Virus record (IMG/VR): IMGVR_UViG_3300023174_000534
Span: 1-27,791 of that record
Reading direction: 5' to 3' (one strand)
Source of the DNA: a virus
Length of the DNA: 27,791 nucleotides
The translations under genes were made by a program, and so were the position numbers. The notes beneath the pieces are model-generated. The model did no database searches and was not told the DNA's origin. It was given only the letters and a program-made list of their open reading frames with translations. Positions 8,166 to 17,151 of this stretch are shown here, in pieces. Numbering within the stretch: position 1 is the stretch's first letter; each line of letters begins with the position of its first letter.

Positions 8166-8959
8166 GCGTTAGAGACAATTTTACCAAACTGTTCAACATT
8201 ATAAATCATATCATCATACTGATCAACGTGCAAGTTGTATTCAATGAGTTCATGCAACTTTTGTTGCGGCTTGAAGTTGAGTCCAAACTCACCACTGTAT
8301 CTGTAGCCTTTGATGGCAGCAACAACAGGATTGCTGGTATCACAAGAGTAAATGCTCTTGATGTTGTTTTGTGTGTAGAATTTAAACTCCCTAGCTAGAG
8401 AACAACCCAACAAATGATGAGGTTTACTATGATTCCAAAAGCCATCAACAATGAGCTGTTTCACCAGACGCTGACGTCCAGTGCACTGTCTCTCAAGTTT
8501 TGTAGCACCTGTGCCAGTGTATTCATAGTATGACAAGTCAAAACTCAATGCTAAATAATCAGCTTTGCTGCTCATATATTTGTAACACTCAGACAATTCA
8601 TTGTATGTCTTGCCTTGAACAACGCCAATGCGTACACCAGGCGGTACAATCATCTGCAAAAAGTCATCAAACATCGAGCATGTGGCATAACCATCTTCAA
8701 GCTTGTCTGGTACAACATAATATGTTGGTTGCAGTTTCTCAATCCATTGGATAAATGACTCAGCATTGTATGCAGTTCCTAGTTCAAAGATGCTGTTATC
8801 CAACAACACATCTTTGCCACGCAACAGTGCCATTTTATAAAAGTCTAGATATTCTGGATATTTGTCCAGTAAATGAACTAAACAATATTCATAATCATTG
8901 TATTTGTACAATGTATTGAGTTGACTTATAGGTGCTTCATGAGCTCTTCTGATTATCAT
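8162..8959 (-). CDS. dpdA: DpdA-like 7-deazaguanine DNA transglycosylase (TGT fold)
   Basis: 265 residues with the tRNA-guanine transglycosylase barrel but no zinc-binding Cys cluster, typical of phage DpdA enzymes that exchange guanine for a 7-deazaguanine base in DNA. Landmarks: LLDNSIFELG with Asp54 where TGT has DSGGFQ; IGVVQGKTYNEL (111-122) matching GIVQG; YLALSFD; HHLLGCS (181-187) matching the LMGVG loop; and SCDTSNP with Asp207 at the TGT nucleophile position. It is first gene of the operon with the formyltransferase and QueF, with a TATTATATT box five bases before its ATG. DNA rather than tRNA as substrate is inferred from the missing zinc site and the phage setting. Confidence 0.85.
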   Translation of the reverse strand: MIIRRAHEAPISQLNTLYKYNDYEYCLVHLLDKYPEYLDFYKMALLRGKDVLLDNSIFELGTAYNAESFIQWIEKLQPTYYVVPDKLEDGYATCSMFDDFLQMIVPPGVRIGVVQGKTYNELSECYKYMSSKADYLALSFDLSYYEYTGTGATKLERQCTGRQRLVKQLIVDGFWNHSKPHHLLGCSLAREFKFYTQNNIKSIYSCDTSNPVVAAIKGYRYSGEFGLNFKPQQKLHELIEYNLHVDQYDDMIYNVEQFGKIVSNA

Positions 8960-8964
8960 ACTCT

Positions 8965-8973
8965 AATATAATA
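8965..8973 (-). promoter_or_regulatory. possible promoter box TATTATATT, 5 nt before ATG 8959
   Basis: Nonamer on the minus strand with spacer agagt. It is divergent from the late box at 8997-9003. Confidence 0.4.
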
Positions 8974-8996
8974 CTACTCTGTATTGTTTCAACAAC

Positions 8997-9003
8997 ATAA
9001 ATA
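8997..9003 (+). promoter_or_regulatory. late promoter box ATAAATA, 5 nt before ATG 9009
   Basis: Spacer aaaat. Drives the spike/baseplate pair. Confidence 0.65.
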
Positions 9004-9008
9004 AAAAT

Positions 9009-9635
9009 ATGTTACCATTCAGAACCAAAGTCGGAGGATTGCTGGCTGCAGCAAGTGACACATTTGATCGCATCACTAGTGTTGCCAAAGGCATCATGTG
9101 TATTCCTTCATTGTTTAGTAGTTTTGCATCCACAGTTGCAACTACCAATTTGTTGGGTGTGGCAGCACAAGCTGCAGCTCAGTTGGCCAGTGCAGTAGCA
9201 GGCATGGTTATTTCTGCTGTTCAAGATGCAGTCAATCAAGTGTTGGGTGCAGCAGCTGCACTCATCAATCAACAACTCAAGTTGATTCAAGAATTGTTTG
9301 CAACTCTAAATGATATCAAACAGTTCTTAACCAGCATTGATGACAAAGCCGCAGAAGCATTGGACTACATCAAGAATCAAGAAAACTGTAAATTTGCAGC
9401 AGGTAATCTTTTGTCATGCGTCATCAACAGCGTAGCAAATCTGAGTCCCAAAAATCTTGGCAGTCAGTTATCATCGTTGAACAATGTGACTGGCAAAATA
9501 AATAGCATTGCAGATGACATAACTAGCAAAATAACACAAGTTGGTAGCAAAGCCAATGTTGTAACCAATTTCATTGACAGCAATCTCAATGCATTGGATA
9601 AAGCCAGAAAGTCAATTGCAATTCAAAACATGTAA
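9009..9635 (+). CDS. baseplate/tail hub-associated protein, 208 aa
   Basis: Family not recognised. The first half is very Ala-rich and hydrophobic (TTNLLGVAAQAAAQLA, AVAGMVISAV), the second half a helical, Ser/Asn/Lys-rich region with coiled-coil character. It is not a typical membrane protein because the hydrophobic stretches are interrupted. It ends one base before the gp5-like spike gene, with which it shares the late promoter, so a tail or baseplate role is the best inference. Confidence 0.65.
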   Translation: MLPFRTKVGGLLAAASDTFDRITSVAKGIMCIPSLFSSFASTVATTNLLGVAAQAAAQLASAVAGMVISAVQDAVNQVLGAAAALINQQLKLIQELFATLNDIKQFLTSIDDKAAEALDYIKNQENCKFAAGNLLSCVINSVANLSPKNLGSQLSSLNNVTGKINSIADDITSKITQVGSKANVVTNFIDSNLNALDKARKSIAIQNM

Positions 9636-9636
9636 T

Positions 9637-11955
9637 ATGGAAGCACTTCAAAACCCTCATGCAGAAAAATACTTTGGACTGACACGTGGTGTTGTTGTTC
9701 AAAACAATGATCCACAACGTCGTGGATGTGTTAAAATTTTAACACAAGCTTCATACCCAAATATGTACAGCTTGTTTGCAGACAAATCAGCGCCACAGAA
9801 TGAATCCATCATTGTAAACTTTCCTGCAACAGCTGGTGGTAGCAACATCACCAGAGAACAATTTGAAGAAATCAAAAAGAAACTGCCATGGGGCGAACAA
9901 GCATCTCCTTTGATTGGTCCTGGTTCAGCAGGTTCATTGCAACACGGCAATGATGCTTCTACTTCCAGTGGTCAGTTCAATGATGCCAAATATGGTGGTG
10001 CTGGCAGTACATCTGATGTCAAAACCAATGCGGATGATGTAGGTCAAAAAACCAGCAGCATTTTGGCCAAGCAAAATCCTGACAGTGAATATCAAGTGGT
10101 TGACTATTTTGAAGCAGCACAAGGTGCACGTGGGCAACCCATTCGCAAAGTCAATGCATTTGGTCGCATGTATTATCCCAACCCACATGGCAACTCTGCT
10201 GGTGGCACTATGAGCGTTCCCAATGTTGGTGCACATGTGTGGTGCAGTTTTGAAGGTGGTGACATGCAGAGACCTGTTTACTTTGCATTCAGTTTTGGTG
10301 CAGCAGATTGGTCTTCTGTGTCTACAGACTATGGTTTGACACCTGGTGTGGATTATCCTGGTGCATATGAAAACAATGAAGCAGAAGATGTAGACAAAAT
10401 CAAACGTGGTGGATACACTGTTGCTAGCCCTGGAGGCAGCATCAGCATCAGCGATACAGATCATTTTCGCAAAGTCAATATCACTCATCACGGTGGCTCA
10501 TTTTTGGAATTCAACAATGATGTAACATCTCTGTTCAGCAACACTCATCAACAAATTCTTGTCAATGGTGATCAATATGAATCTGTAAACTTTGCAAAAA
10601 ATACAGGCATTAAAAAAGACTACAACTTGTATGTGGATGAAACACATTACTTGCGTGTTGGACTAGGCAGTGGTGTTGCTGATGCACTCAAAGAATGGAA
10701 AGACAAATATGCACCAACAGCATATGCACGTGCTGGTTTTAGTACACAACGTGTTACACCTCCAGAACAGTCTGATTCATTAGCACCAGGTACTTCCAAC
10801 AAAAAAGCCAAAGGAACAGCTGCAGCATATCCTGCTCTAGGCTCTAACCCCACTGCACTCAACTATGGTGCTGCAACACCTCCTGGACCTCTTGTAGTCA
10901 ACAACAGCACCAACAATGTAACCAACAATTCTTATGCTGCTGGAGCAGCTGCAGCTGCTGCAAGTGCCAAGCCAGAACCTGTGGAGTTGACTCCAGAGAC
11001 CATTGTCAATGCTGCAGGTGCCAATGGTTCTGGCAACTACAGTGGCAATGGCGAATCATCACCATCATCACAAGGTGGTGATTGGGAGCCAAATGATGCA
11101 TACAGCAATGCTGCCAACATGGAAAAAAACATTGCAACTGACTTGGCAAAAATAGAGAAAAAGTTGGGCATGGGTGGCGACTACATTGTAGAAGTTACCA
11201 GACACAAAATAGAAGTCATCGGTCAATCATTCAACAACTTTCCAGGTGTTCGCATTGATGATGCAGGTCGTGTCAGTCAAAATGAAATGCTCATCTCCAG
11301 TGGTGCTCCATTTGAAGGATACAAACAACACAAACATGTAGAACCCGTACAATCAGCTTTCCCTTGTGGCAATTACAATCTTACCATTGGTAATCAATTC
11401 AGCGTAACAGTGGGGAGCGGGGGAGTAAACATGCAGACTACAGGACAATGCAACATTGGTGGTGCCATGGTCACAGTTGCAGGTGCTCATCAAACAGTCA
11501 TTGGCAGTGGTGGTGATTTGAAACTCACTGCAGCTGGAGCATTGGAAATTTCAGCAAGTGTTTTGACTTTGAGACAAAGCAACAACAAACAAGTATTCAT
11601 TGGTGGCAGCATGGGTGTTAAAAACAATCTCATTGTTGGTGGCGGAGCACACATTGAAGGCGAGTTGTATGTCAATCACATTACAGCACCACTTGAGATG
11701 CAACAAACACAATTGACATCATGTTTTGGTCAATTGGTTGCAGGCACCATCATTGGCAAAGACTCTAACGGAGGCAATGTTGTTGCACTTGCTACACCCA
11801 ATGCAGTTCAGTTGTATGATCACAGCCATGTATTCGTCAATGTGCCTCTCACATTGGTAGGAAACCCAGCCGCAGTCAGAAGTGCCGCAGCTGGGTTGAA
11901 CAAAGGTGATGTACCAGCATCTGCTAGTGCACCGACACATGGTAGCAAAGCTTAA
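9637..11955 (+). CDS. gp5-like baseplate central spike protein
   Basis: 772 residues from the ATG at 9637, one base after the previous stop; a longer reading from 9574 overlaps coding sequence and is rejected. The N-terminal half has gp5-type OB-fold phrases: RGVVVQNNDPQRRGCVKIL, then SVPNVGAHVWCSFEGGD followed by QRPVYF. The middle is Ala/Asn-rich and low in complexity (near 420-460). The C-terminal part is a repetitive beta-prism/helix (SGGDLKLTAAGALEIS, VGGGAHIEGELYVN). DHSHVF near residue 728 is an HxH motif like those that bind iron at spike tips. No lysozyme domain is evident, unlike T4 gp5. The protein would form the trimeric membrane-piercing spike. Confidence 0.85.
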   Translation: MEALQNPHAEKYFGLTRGVVVQNNDPQRRGCVKILTQASYPNMYSLFADKSAPQNESIIVNFPATAGGSNITREQFEEIKKKLPWGEQASPLIGPGSAGSLQHGNDASTSSGQFNDAKYGGAGSTSDVKTNADDVGQKTSSILAKQNPDSEYQVVDYFEAAQGARGQPIRKVNAFGRMYYPNPHGNSAGGTMSVPNVGAHVWCSFEGGDMQRPVYFAFSFGAADWSSVSTDYGLTPGVDYPGAYENNEAEDVDKIKRGGYTVASPGGSISISDTDHFRKVNITHHGGSFLEFNNDVTSLFSNTHQQILVNGDQYESVNFAKNTGIKKDYNLYVDETHYLRVGLGSGVADALKEWKDKYAPTAYARAGFSTQRVTPPEQSDSLAPGTSNKKAKGTAAAYPALGSNPTALNYGAATPPGPLVVNNSTNNVTNNSYAAGAAAAAASAKPEPVELTPETIVNAAGANGSGNYSGNGESSPSSQGGDWEPNDAYSNAANMEKNIATDLAKIEKKLGMGGDYIVEVTRHKIEVIGQSFNNFPGVRIDDAGRVSQNEMLISSGAPFEGYKQHKHVEPVQSAFPCGNYNLTIGNQFSVTVGSGGVNMQTTGQCNIGGAMVTVAGAHQTVIGSGGDLKLTAAGALEISASVLTLRQSNNKQVFIGGSMGVKNNLIVGGGAHIEGELYVNHITAPLEMQQTQLTSCFGQLVAGTIIGKDSNGGNVVALATPNAVQLYDHSHVFVNVPLTLVGNPAAVRSAAAGLNKGDVPASASAPTHGSKA

Positions 11956-12527
11956 ATGATGGCGTCTACTAAGCCATACTCCAAGCACTGATCAGCACTC
12001 AACCAAATATCACTCTTGAGAATTTCATCAATTTTCTTGGTGTTGATTTTGCTGAACTTTTTGTAGACATTGCGAATGACTTCCATGAACTGACGAGCAT
12101 TCTTGATGTCATCTTCCATCTCCACCATTTTGCCTCCAGCTTCTGCACTCAATTGATGAATCAACATGAATGAGTATTTGCCCATGCTGCGTTGTTTGCA
12201 CATGCAAGAAATGAGTGTAGCTGCACTGGCTGCACTGCCTTCTACAATGGAGTGAACATTGCACTTGAGATCTCTGATGGTATCAATGACTGCAAATGCA
12301 GCAAGCACTGAACCACCAAAGGAATTGATGCGCAAGTTGATGGTGGGTGTACCAGCACCAGAGTGTGCTGATAACAACTGCTTGTCCAGCTTCCTCAGCT
12401 CAACATTGAGGGCCAAGCATGGCTCAAAATCAATGTCACTGTAAAACCAAACGTTGTTGTCAACCACTCTTAGAAATTCGCTGTCAGAATCTTCTGATGC
12501 GCCCAACGGTGTACTGTTTTTAAGCAT
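11952..12527 (-). CDS. ClpP-like serine protease
   Basis: 191 residues, ClpP size. The triad is visible: Ser101 in EGSAASAATLI, His124 in MLIHQ and Asp174 in SDIWLSADQC, followed by the family ending YGLVD. INSFGGSVLAAFAVIDTI matches the ClpP handle/oxyanion region. Phage ClpP-like enzymes serve as prohead proteases or as regulatory proteases. Here it lies beside spike and nucleotide genes, not capsid genes, so its role is open. No ClpX-type partner is in the window, unless the MoxR ATPase serves. It overlaps the convergent spike gene by four bases. Confidence 0.88.
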   Translation of the reverse strand: MLKNSTPLGASEDSDSEFLRVVDNNVWFYSDIDFEPCLALNVELRKLDKQLLSAHSGAGTPTINLRINSFGGSVLAAFAVIDTIRDLKCNVHSIVEGSAASAATLISCMCKQRSMGKYSFMLIHQLSAEAGGKMVEMEDDIKNARQFMEVIRNVYKKFSKINTKKIDEILKSDIWLSADQCLEYGLVDAII

Positions 12528-12561
12528 GTATTATATTATTTAGATTGTTGCTGAAATCAAC

Positions 12562-13557
12562 TCAGAAGTCATCTTCCAGTGCGCCTGCAGACTGGTAGTC
12601 AATGACTCTGCTCTCAAAAAAGTTTTTGGCTTTGATGAGATCTTGTACTTCAGACAAGAAGTCAAAAGGATTTTTATCATTGGCAAATCTAAACTTCATG
12701 CCAACGTTCTCCAGACGTCTGTTGCCAATGTATTGCATGTAATCAATGAACATATCAGCATTGAGACCCAATACACCTTGAGACAATACATCTTTGGCAT
12801 ATGCAATTTCAAGTTCTACAGCTTCTTTGAGATAAGCAGTCAACTCTTGCTCAAACTCATCATCCCATACATCTGGATATTGCTCTCTGACTTTGTTGAT
12901 GAGTGCTGTACCAAACTGAATGTGCAAAGATTCATCACGCAAAGTGTATTCAATTTGTTCACCAATGCCTGGAATTTTGTGCTTGAGAGCCAACATCATG
13001 GCAAAGCCGCTGAAGAAGAATGTACCTTCACATACAACCCAATACAAGAATGCAGCTTTGGTAATGGCTTTGCGACCTTGTGTTGTTGATGCATCAACAT
13101 CTTTGTTGATGGTTTTTGTTACTCTCATCAAGAAGTCATCTTTGGCTTTGATGCTGGGAATGTTGTTGTGAGCCTCATACACTTCATTGAGATCCAACTT
13201 GAGACTGTCACAAATGTAAACTACAGTATCATTGTGCAAACACTCTTCCCAAATTTGACGTGCCATGTATTGACGACACTCTGGATCTGTAATATGCTTG
13301 AACATGGTAACCAAGTTGTTGCCTACCAGTGATTCAGAACCAGCAAAGAACCCCAAACAACGTTTGATGACTTGCTTTTCAGCTTCAGACAATACATTGG
13401 ATTTCCAGTTCATGATGTCTCTGGTCATTGGAATGTCTTCTGGATTCCAATGATTGTTTTTGCCCTTGCGGTACAATTCCCATGCCCACAAGTTTTTGTG
13501 AGGAAGAATTTGATTGACACCTTCTGAATTTTTACCAAAGATTTCGCCTGTTTTCAT
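12562..13557 (-). CDS. nrdB: class I ribonucleotide reductase small subunit, tyrosine-less R2
   Basis: 331 residues. Metal ligands: Glu75 (GSESL), Glu105 and His108 (WEECLH), Glu177 (CEGTFF), Glu209 and His212 (RDESLH). Residue 112, seven after Glu105, is Val where E. coli R2 has the radical Tyr122, and the first ligand is Glu rather than Asp84. Both features are those of class Ic-type R2 proteins, which use a Mn/Fe centre instead of a tyrosyl radical. The C-terminus (SAGALEDDF) would bind NrdA. It lies next to nrdA, separated by one small gene. The family is certain, the metal type is inferred. Confidence 0.93.
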   Translation of the reverse strand: MKTGEIFGKNSEGVNQILPHKNLWAWELYRKGKNNHWNPEDIPMTRDIMNWKSNVLSEAEKQVIKRCLGFFAGSESLVGNNLVTMFKHITDPECRQYMARQIWEECLHNDTVVYICDSLKLDLNEVYEAHNNIPSIKAKDDFLMRVTKTINKDVDASTTQGRKAITKAAFLYWVVCEGTFFFSGFAMMLALKHKIPGIGEQIEYTLRDESLHIQFGTALINKVREQYPDVWDDEFEQELTAYLKEAVELEIAYAKDVLSQGVLGLNADMFIDYMQYIGNRRLENVGMKFRFANDKNPFDFLSEVQDLIKAKNFFESRVIDYQSAGALEDDF

Positions 13558-13580
13558 ATTGTATTGTATTTAACCAGATG

Positions 13581-13844
13581 TTAAATGCTATTGTTGCAGA
13601 AACCACTTATTTTTTTGCATAAGTTTTCATAGTCTTCTTTGCATTGTTGATCAACTTTATTAGCATTGATTTGCAACAATGCTAATAGTGATACAGGCAC
13701 CATGCATTGAATTACATCCAAACAATCCAAGTTACTGTTTATACCTTTGATGATGGTGATGAGTTGGTGCTGCTCACCTGTTGTCAAGTGAGCTTGCATC
13801 CATTGTTTACTCATGCGAGGCATTTTCCAGGCTGGGTTTTTCAT
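13581..13844 (-). CDS. hypothetical protein between nrdA and nrdB, 87 aa
   Basis: The ATG at 13844 overlaps the nrdA stop (ATGA). The product (opening MKNPAWKMPRMSKQ) is helical, with four Cys in the C-terminal half and no recognised domain. It sits where many phages carry a glutaredoxin or thioredoxin, but no CxxC active site is present: the Cys spacing is wider. Tight coupling suggests a role linked to nucleotide reduction. Confidence 0.6.
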   Translation of the reverse strand: MKNPAWKMPRMSKQWMQAHLTTGEQHQLITIIKGINSNLDCLDVIQCMVPVSLLALLQINANKVDQQCKEDYENLCKKISGFCNNSI

Positions 13845-16339
13845 TGGCAACTTTCACATGTTGGATCATTGACTAAGCAAGCTTTGAGCCCTTGCGTCTC
13901 CCCAATATCTTCTATGGAGCTGATGTTTGTTTCAGCAGCCTTGGTGGATACTGAAGCTTTCTCAACATCACTGGCTCCCTTGTTTCTCAGGTAGTATGTG
14001 GTTTTCATTCCCAAAGCCCAAGCATGCATATACAAATCATGCAAGTGTTTGAGACTGGTCTTGTCATTGAACAAATTGACTGACATTGCTTGGTCAATCC
14101 ATTTGCCACGCATTGCAGCTGCAGTCAGCAATTTGAACTGATCTACTTGGAATGCAGTCTTGTATTTTTCCTGCAACACCAGCTTTTCAGCAAATGGAAT
14201 ATTGTTGAGTTGAGTGACATCACCATTGACACGTTTGACTTCATTGAGCATTTCATAGTTCCACAAGCCCAACTTTTTGAGATCATTGACAAAGGCTTCA
14301 TTGATGATGGTAAAGTCACCACTCAAAGATGAACCAACATAGATGTTGCTGAAATAAGGCTCTGTACAACTGCTGCATCCTACAATGTTGCTGATGGTAG
14401 CAGTGGGTGCAATGGCCATGACATTGCTGTTGCGCATGCCATGATTAGCAACATGCTCACGTACTTCAGCCCACTGTGGCAATGTTTCTTTGCCCAGTGG
14501 CATGGATGCATCACCATTGCCACGAGTCTCTGCAAGATTGTTGTAAGAATCAACAGGGAAGATGTTTTGACTCCACAATGAACCTTGATATGTGCTGTAT
14601 GCACCACGCTCTTGAGCCAATTTGGAACTGGACCAAATGGCATGCATAGACATGAACTCATACAGTTTATCACTCATATCCACTGCTGCATCACTGTCAT
14701 AGTTGATGTCAAGAGCATAAAACAAGTCATGCCAGCCCATGCTGCCCAGTCCAACAGGACGATGCTTGACATTGGAGTTTTTAGCTTCTTGTGTCGGATA
14801 AAAATTGATGTCGATGACATTGTCGAGCATGCGAGTTGCAACACGAATGGTATCTGCAAGCAAGGGCCAGTCAATTTCAACTTTGTCATCAACAATTTTT
14901 GTGTGTCTGCCAACATTGACTGAACCCAAGTTGCATACAGCAGTTTCACCATATGTCTTGATTTGCCTGTCATTGTTGTTTTCAAACAGTGTAGGTTTGT
15001 TGTGCAGGGTAATTTCTGTGCAAAGATTGCTGCTGTGAACAACACCTTCATGCTGATTGGTGTATCGAATGTTGCATGCATCTTTCCATGTCATCCAAGG
15101 ATGGCCAGTCTCAAACAACATCTTGAGCATCTTCTTCCAAAGTTCTTTGGCAGATACTTCTTTGAATAAACGCATTTCTCCACGTTTGCCTTTTTCAACA
15201 TACTCCCAATACTTTTGTTCAAATGCTTGACCAAACAATTCATGCAACTCTGGTGCTTCATCAGGGCTCATGAGATACCAAGGTGCATCATTGCGAACTT
15301 GATTCATGAACAGGTCTGGAATCCAGTTGGCTGTATTCAAGTCATGGCAGCGGCGACGTTCATCACCTGTATTCTTTTTGAGCTCCAAAAAGTCTTCAAC
15401 ATCATAATGCCATGTTTCAAGGTAGCCGCATCCTGCACCACGACGTTTGCCGCTCTGATTGATGGCCACCAGCATGTCATTGAACATCTTCCAAATGTAA
15501 ACAGATCCTTGAGTTCTGCCTCCTGTAGAAGCAATGAGTGCATTGCCTGCTCGGAATGGAGTAAAGTCCATGCCCAGTCCACCTGCAAATTTGCTCTTTT
15601 GTGCTTCTTGATGCAAGCCATCAAAAATGCCTTCCAATGAATCTTCAAATGTATTCAAGAAGCAGCTGCTCAACTGATTGCGAACACCACCTGCATTGAA
15701 CAGTGTTGGTGTACTGGTCATGTATCGGAACGAGCTCAAAACTTTGTAAAACTCAATGGAGCTCTTGGTACGATCTTCTGGCTTTTCAGCCAATGCAAGT
15801 CCCATGGCCACACGCATGAGCCAAGACTGAGGTGACTCAACAATGGCACCATCAATGCGGTAAAAATAACGGTCATTGACAGTCTGCAAACCTCTGTAAG
15901 GGAACAAGTAGTCATTGTCCAGCTGCAATGCATTGCTCAATGCCTTCAAGTCATATTTGAGCAGTTCTTTGTTGACAATGCCTGCTTTGGTCAGTTTCTT
16001 CAAGTTGGTGATGAATGATTTGCGGTACTGCAATTCAAATGCATCACTATCAACACCTTCTCCAAACACTTCTTTGTATACATTGCCCAACAAAAGTCTA
16101 GCAGCTACATAGTTGTATTGTGGTTCTTGCTCAATGAGGGCTCGTGCAGACTTGATGAGTGCTTCATCAATTTCTTTGGATTTGATGCCGTCATACAGTT
16201 TGAGTGTTGCATTGTATACAACTTGTTTAGGATCTGTATTATCCAATCCTTTGCATGCACGCTTGGCGCAATTGAGGACTTTCTTATCGCTAAATTCTTC
16301 TGTTTTACCGCTTCTTTTTTGGACTTTGGTTACGCTCAT
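13841..16339 (-). CDS. nrdA: class I ribonucleotide reductase large subunit
   Basis: 832 residues. The N-terminal ~90 residues look like an ATP-cone (VTKVQKRSGKTEEFS), the allosteric activity site. The catalytic barrel has Cys226 (QLSSCFL), Asn438-Cys440-Glu442 (SSNLCTEI) and Cys469 (AVCNLGSVNV), nearly the same spacing as E. coli C225, N437, C439, E441 and C462. The C-terminus ends CESCQ, the flexible CxxC that passes electrons. All catalytic residues are present. It makes dNDPs for phage DNA with NrdB, and ThyX nearby supplies dTMP. Confidence 0.96.
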   Translation of the reverse strand: MSVTKVQKRSGKTEEFSDKKVLNCAKRACKGLDNTDPKQVVYNATLKLYDGIKSKEIDEALIKSARALIEQEPQYNYVAARLLLGNVYKEVFGEGVDSDAFELQYRKSFITNLKKLTKAGIVNKELLKYDLKALSNALQLDNDYLFPYRGLQTVNDRYFYRIDGAIVESPQSWLMRVAMGLALAEKPEDRTKSSIEFYKVLSSFRYMTSTPTLFNAGGVRNQLSSCFLNTFEDSLEGIFDGLHQEAQKSKFAGGLGMDFTPFRAGNALIASTGGRTQGSVYIWKMFNDMLVAINQSGKRRGAGCGYLETWHYDVEDFLELKKNTGDERRRCHDLNTANWIPDLFMNQVRNDAPWYLMSPDEAPELHELFGQAFEQKYWEYVEKGKRGEMRLFKEVSAKELWKKMLKMLFETGHPWMTWKDACNIRYTNQHEGVVHSSNLCTEITLHNKPTLFENNNDRQIKTYGETAVCNLGSVNVGRHTKIVDDKVEIDWPLLADTIRVATRMLDNVIDINFYPTQEAKNSNVKHRPVGLGSMGWHDLFYALDINYDSDAAVDMSDKLYEFMSMHAIWSSSKLAQERGAYSTYQGSLWSQNIFPVDSYNNLAETRGNGDASMPLGKETLPQWAEVREHVANHGMRNSNVMAIAPTATISNIVGCSSCTEPYFSNIYVGSSLSGDFTIINEAFVNDLKKLGLWNYEMLNEVKRVNGDVTQLNNIPFAEKLVLQEKYKTAFQVDQFKLLTAAAMRGKWIDQAMSVNLFNDKTSLKHLHDLYMHAWALGMKTTYYLRNKGASDVEKASVSTKAAETNISSIEDIGETQGLKACLVNDPTCESCQ

Positions 16340-16374
16340 GTTTAAAATATAATGGGGAAAATTTATTAATCAAG

Positions 16375-16608
16375 TTAGTTTACTGCAATTGTGCAAATTA
16401 ATGCACCAGACGGAACGCGATATGTTGACATATGCATGCGCCCTTGCGTATCCTTGATTGATACTGTTACAATGTCTTGCGAAATGTTGGGAGAACCTAC
16501 TATGTCTCCTTTGCATGTTATAGTGGTGATGCTGGCCATGCTTTGCGCATTGTATACAGTGAATTTGTTGCTACCTGTGATAGCTGCAGTGTATTGTTTG
16601 TTATTCAT
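16375..16608 (-). CDS. hypothetical protein, 77 aa
   Basis: Last gene of the holin-led operon. Its ATG overlaps the stop of the preceding gene by eight bases (ATGAATAA). The product is Thr/Ser/Val-rich with regular beta-strand alternation and no Lys-rich tail, like a small beta-sandwich structural protein. Not recognised. Confidence 0.6.
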   Translation of the reverse strand: MNNKQYTAAITGSNKFTVYNAQSMASITTITCKGDIVGSPNISQDIVTVSIKDTQGRMHMSTYRVPSGALICTIAVN

Positions 16609-16972
16609 GCTGTTTGAGCATATTTATGTATGATTTTACATCATCATCAGTTTGAATTGCAGAAAATGCACCTACATTTTCTAGTGAGTCAATGGGACTA
16701 TCTTTGTTGTTGCTCAAAATTTTTCTGATGGTGGATTCTGAAACTAGTGTTTCAATGTGAGTCGCATTTAATAATTTTCTGATCTCATTGATGCTGTATC
16801 CACGTTTGAGTAGGCTTTTGGCTTGTTTGCATGTATATGTCTCATGCAAAGTAGCTTCATCTCCTGCTTCTGATACTTTCTTTTCGTAATAATCTTTGTT
16901 AATTACTACCGTTTTGCCTGTGATGATGCACGCAAGCTTGAACGTGTTTTTTTCTTTTTCTTTGTTGGCCAT
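16601..16972 (-). CDS. hypothetical helical protein, 123 aa
   Basis: Opens MANKEKEKNTF and is charged. The centre has KSLLKRGYSINEIRKLLN, which resembles a short helix-turn-helix of the type that follows a GYS-I-x-EI-x-K-LL pattern. Its start overlaps the upstream gene by 67 bases in another frame, longer than usual here. DNA binding is possible but not shown. Confidence 0.6.
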   Translation of the reverse strand: MANKEKEKNTFKLACIITGKTVVINKDYYEKKVSEAGDEATLHETYTCKQAKSLLKRGYSINEIRKLLNATHIETLVSESTIRKILSNNKDSPIDSLENVGAFSAIQTDDDVKSYINMLKQHE

Positions 16973-17151
16973 GCTACAGATGTTTCTATAGGTGCATTAT
17001 AACCGTTGTTACCAAGAAATCTACTGCCTTGTGGCATTTTTGGTTTGGTAGAAATGGATTGCGGTTGATTGTACAGTGGTCCACGTCCTCTGCGCGCATA
17101 CTCTGAATCTTGCATGTAAAATGTTTCAAAGAATGTAGCAAAATTAATCAT
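16906..17151 (-). CDS. hypothetical basic protein, 81 aa
   Basis: The ATG at 17151 overlaps the holin stop by eight bases; an in-frame ATG further upstream (17205) would overlap the holin much more. It opens MINFATFFETFYMQD, the FxxFF amphipathic start seen in other late genes here, then a Tyr/Pro/Gly-rich part and a strongly basic tail (PTKKKKKTRSSLRAS). Function unknown; late, possibly packaged. Confidence 0.6.
   Translation of the reverse strand: MINFATFFETFYMQDSEYARRGRGPLYNQPQSISTKPKMPQGSRFLGNNGYNAPIETSVAWPTKKKKKTRSSLRASSQAKR

Noticed and set aside
9934-10491. Minus-strand open frame inside the spike gene
   Set aside because: The spike frame has clear gp5 motifs; the antisense product is Cys/Ile-rich nonsense.
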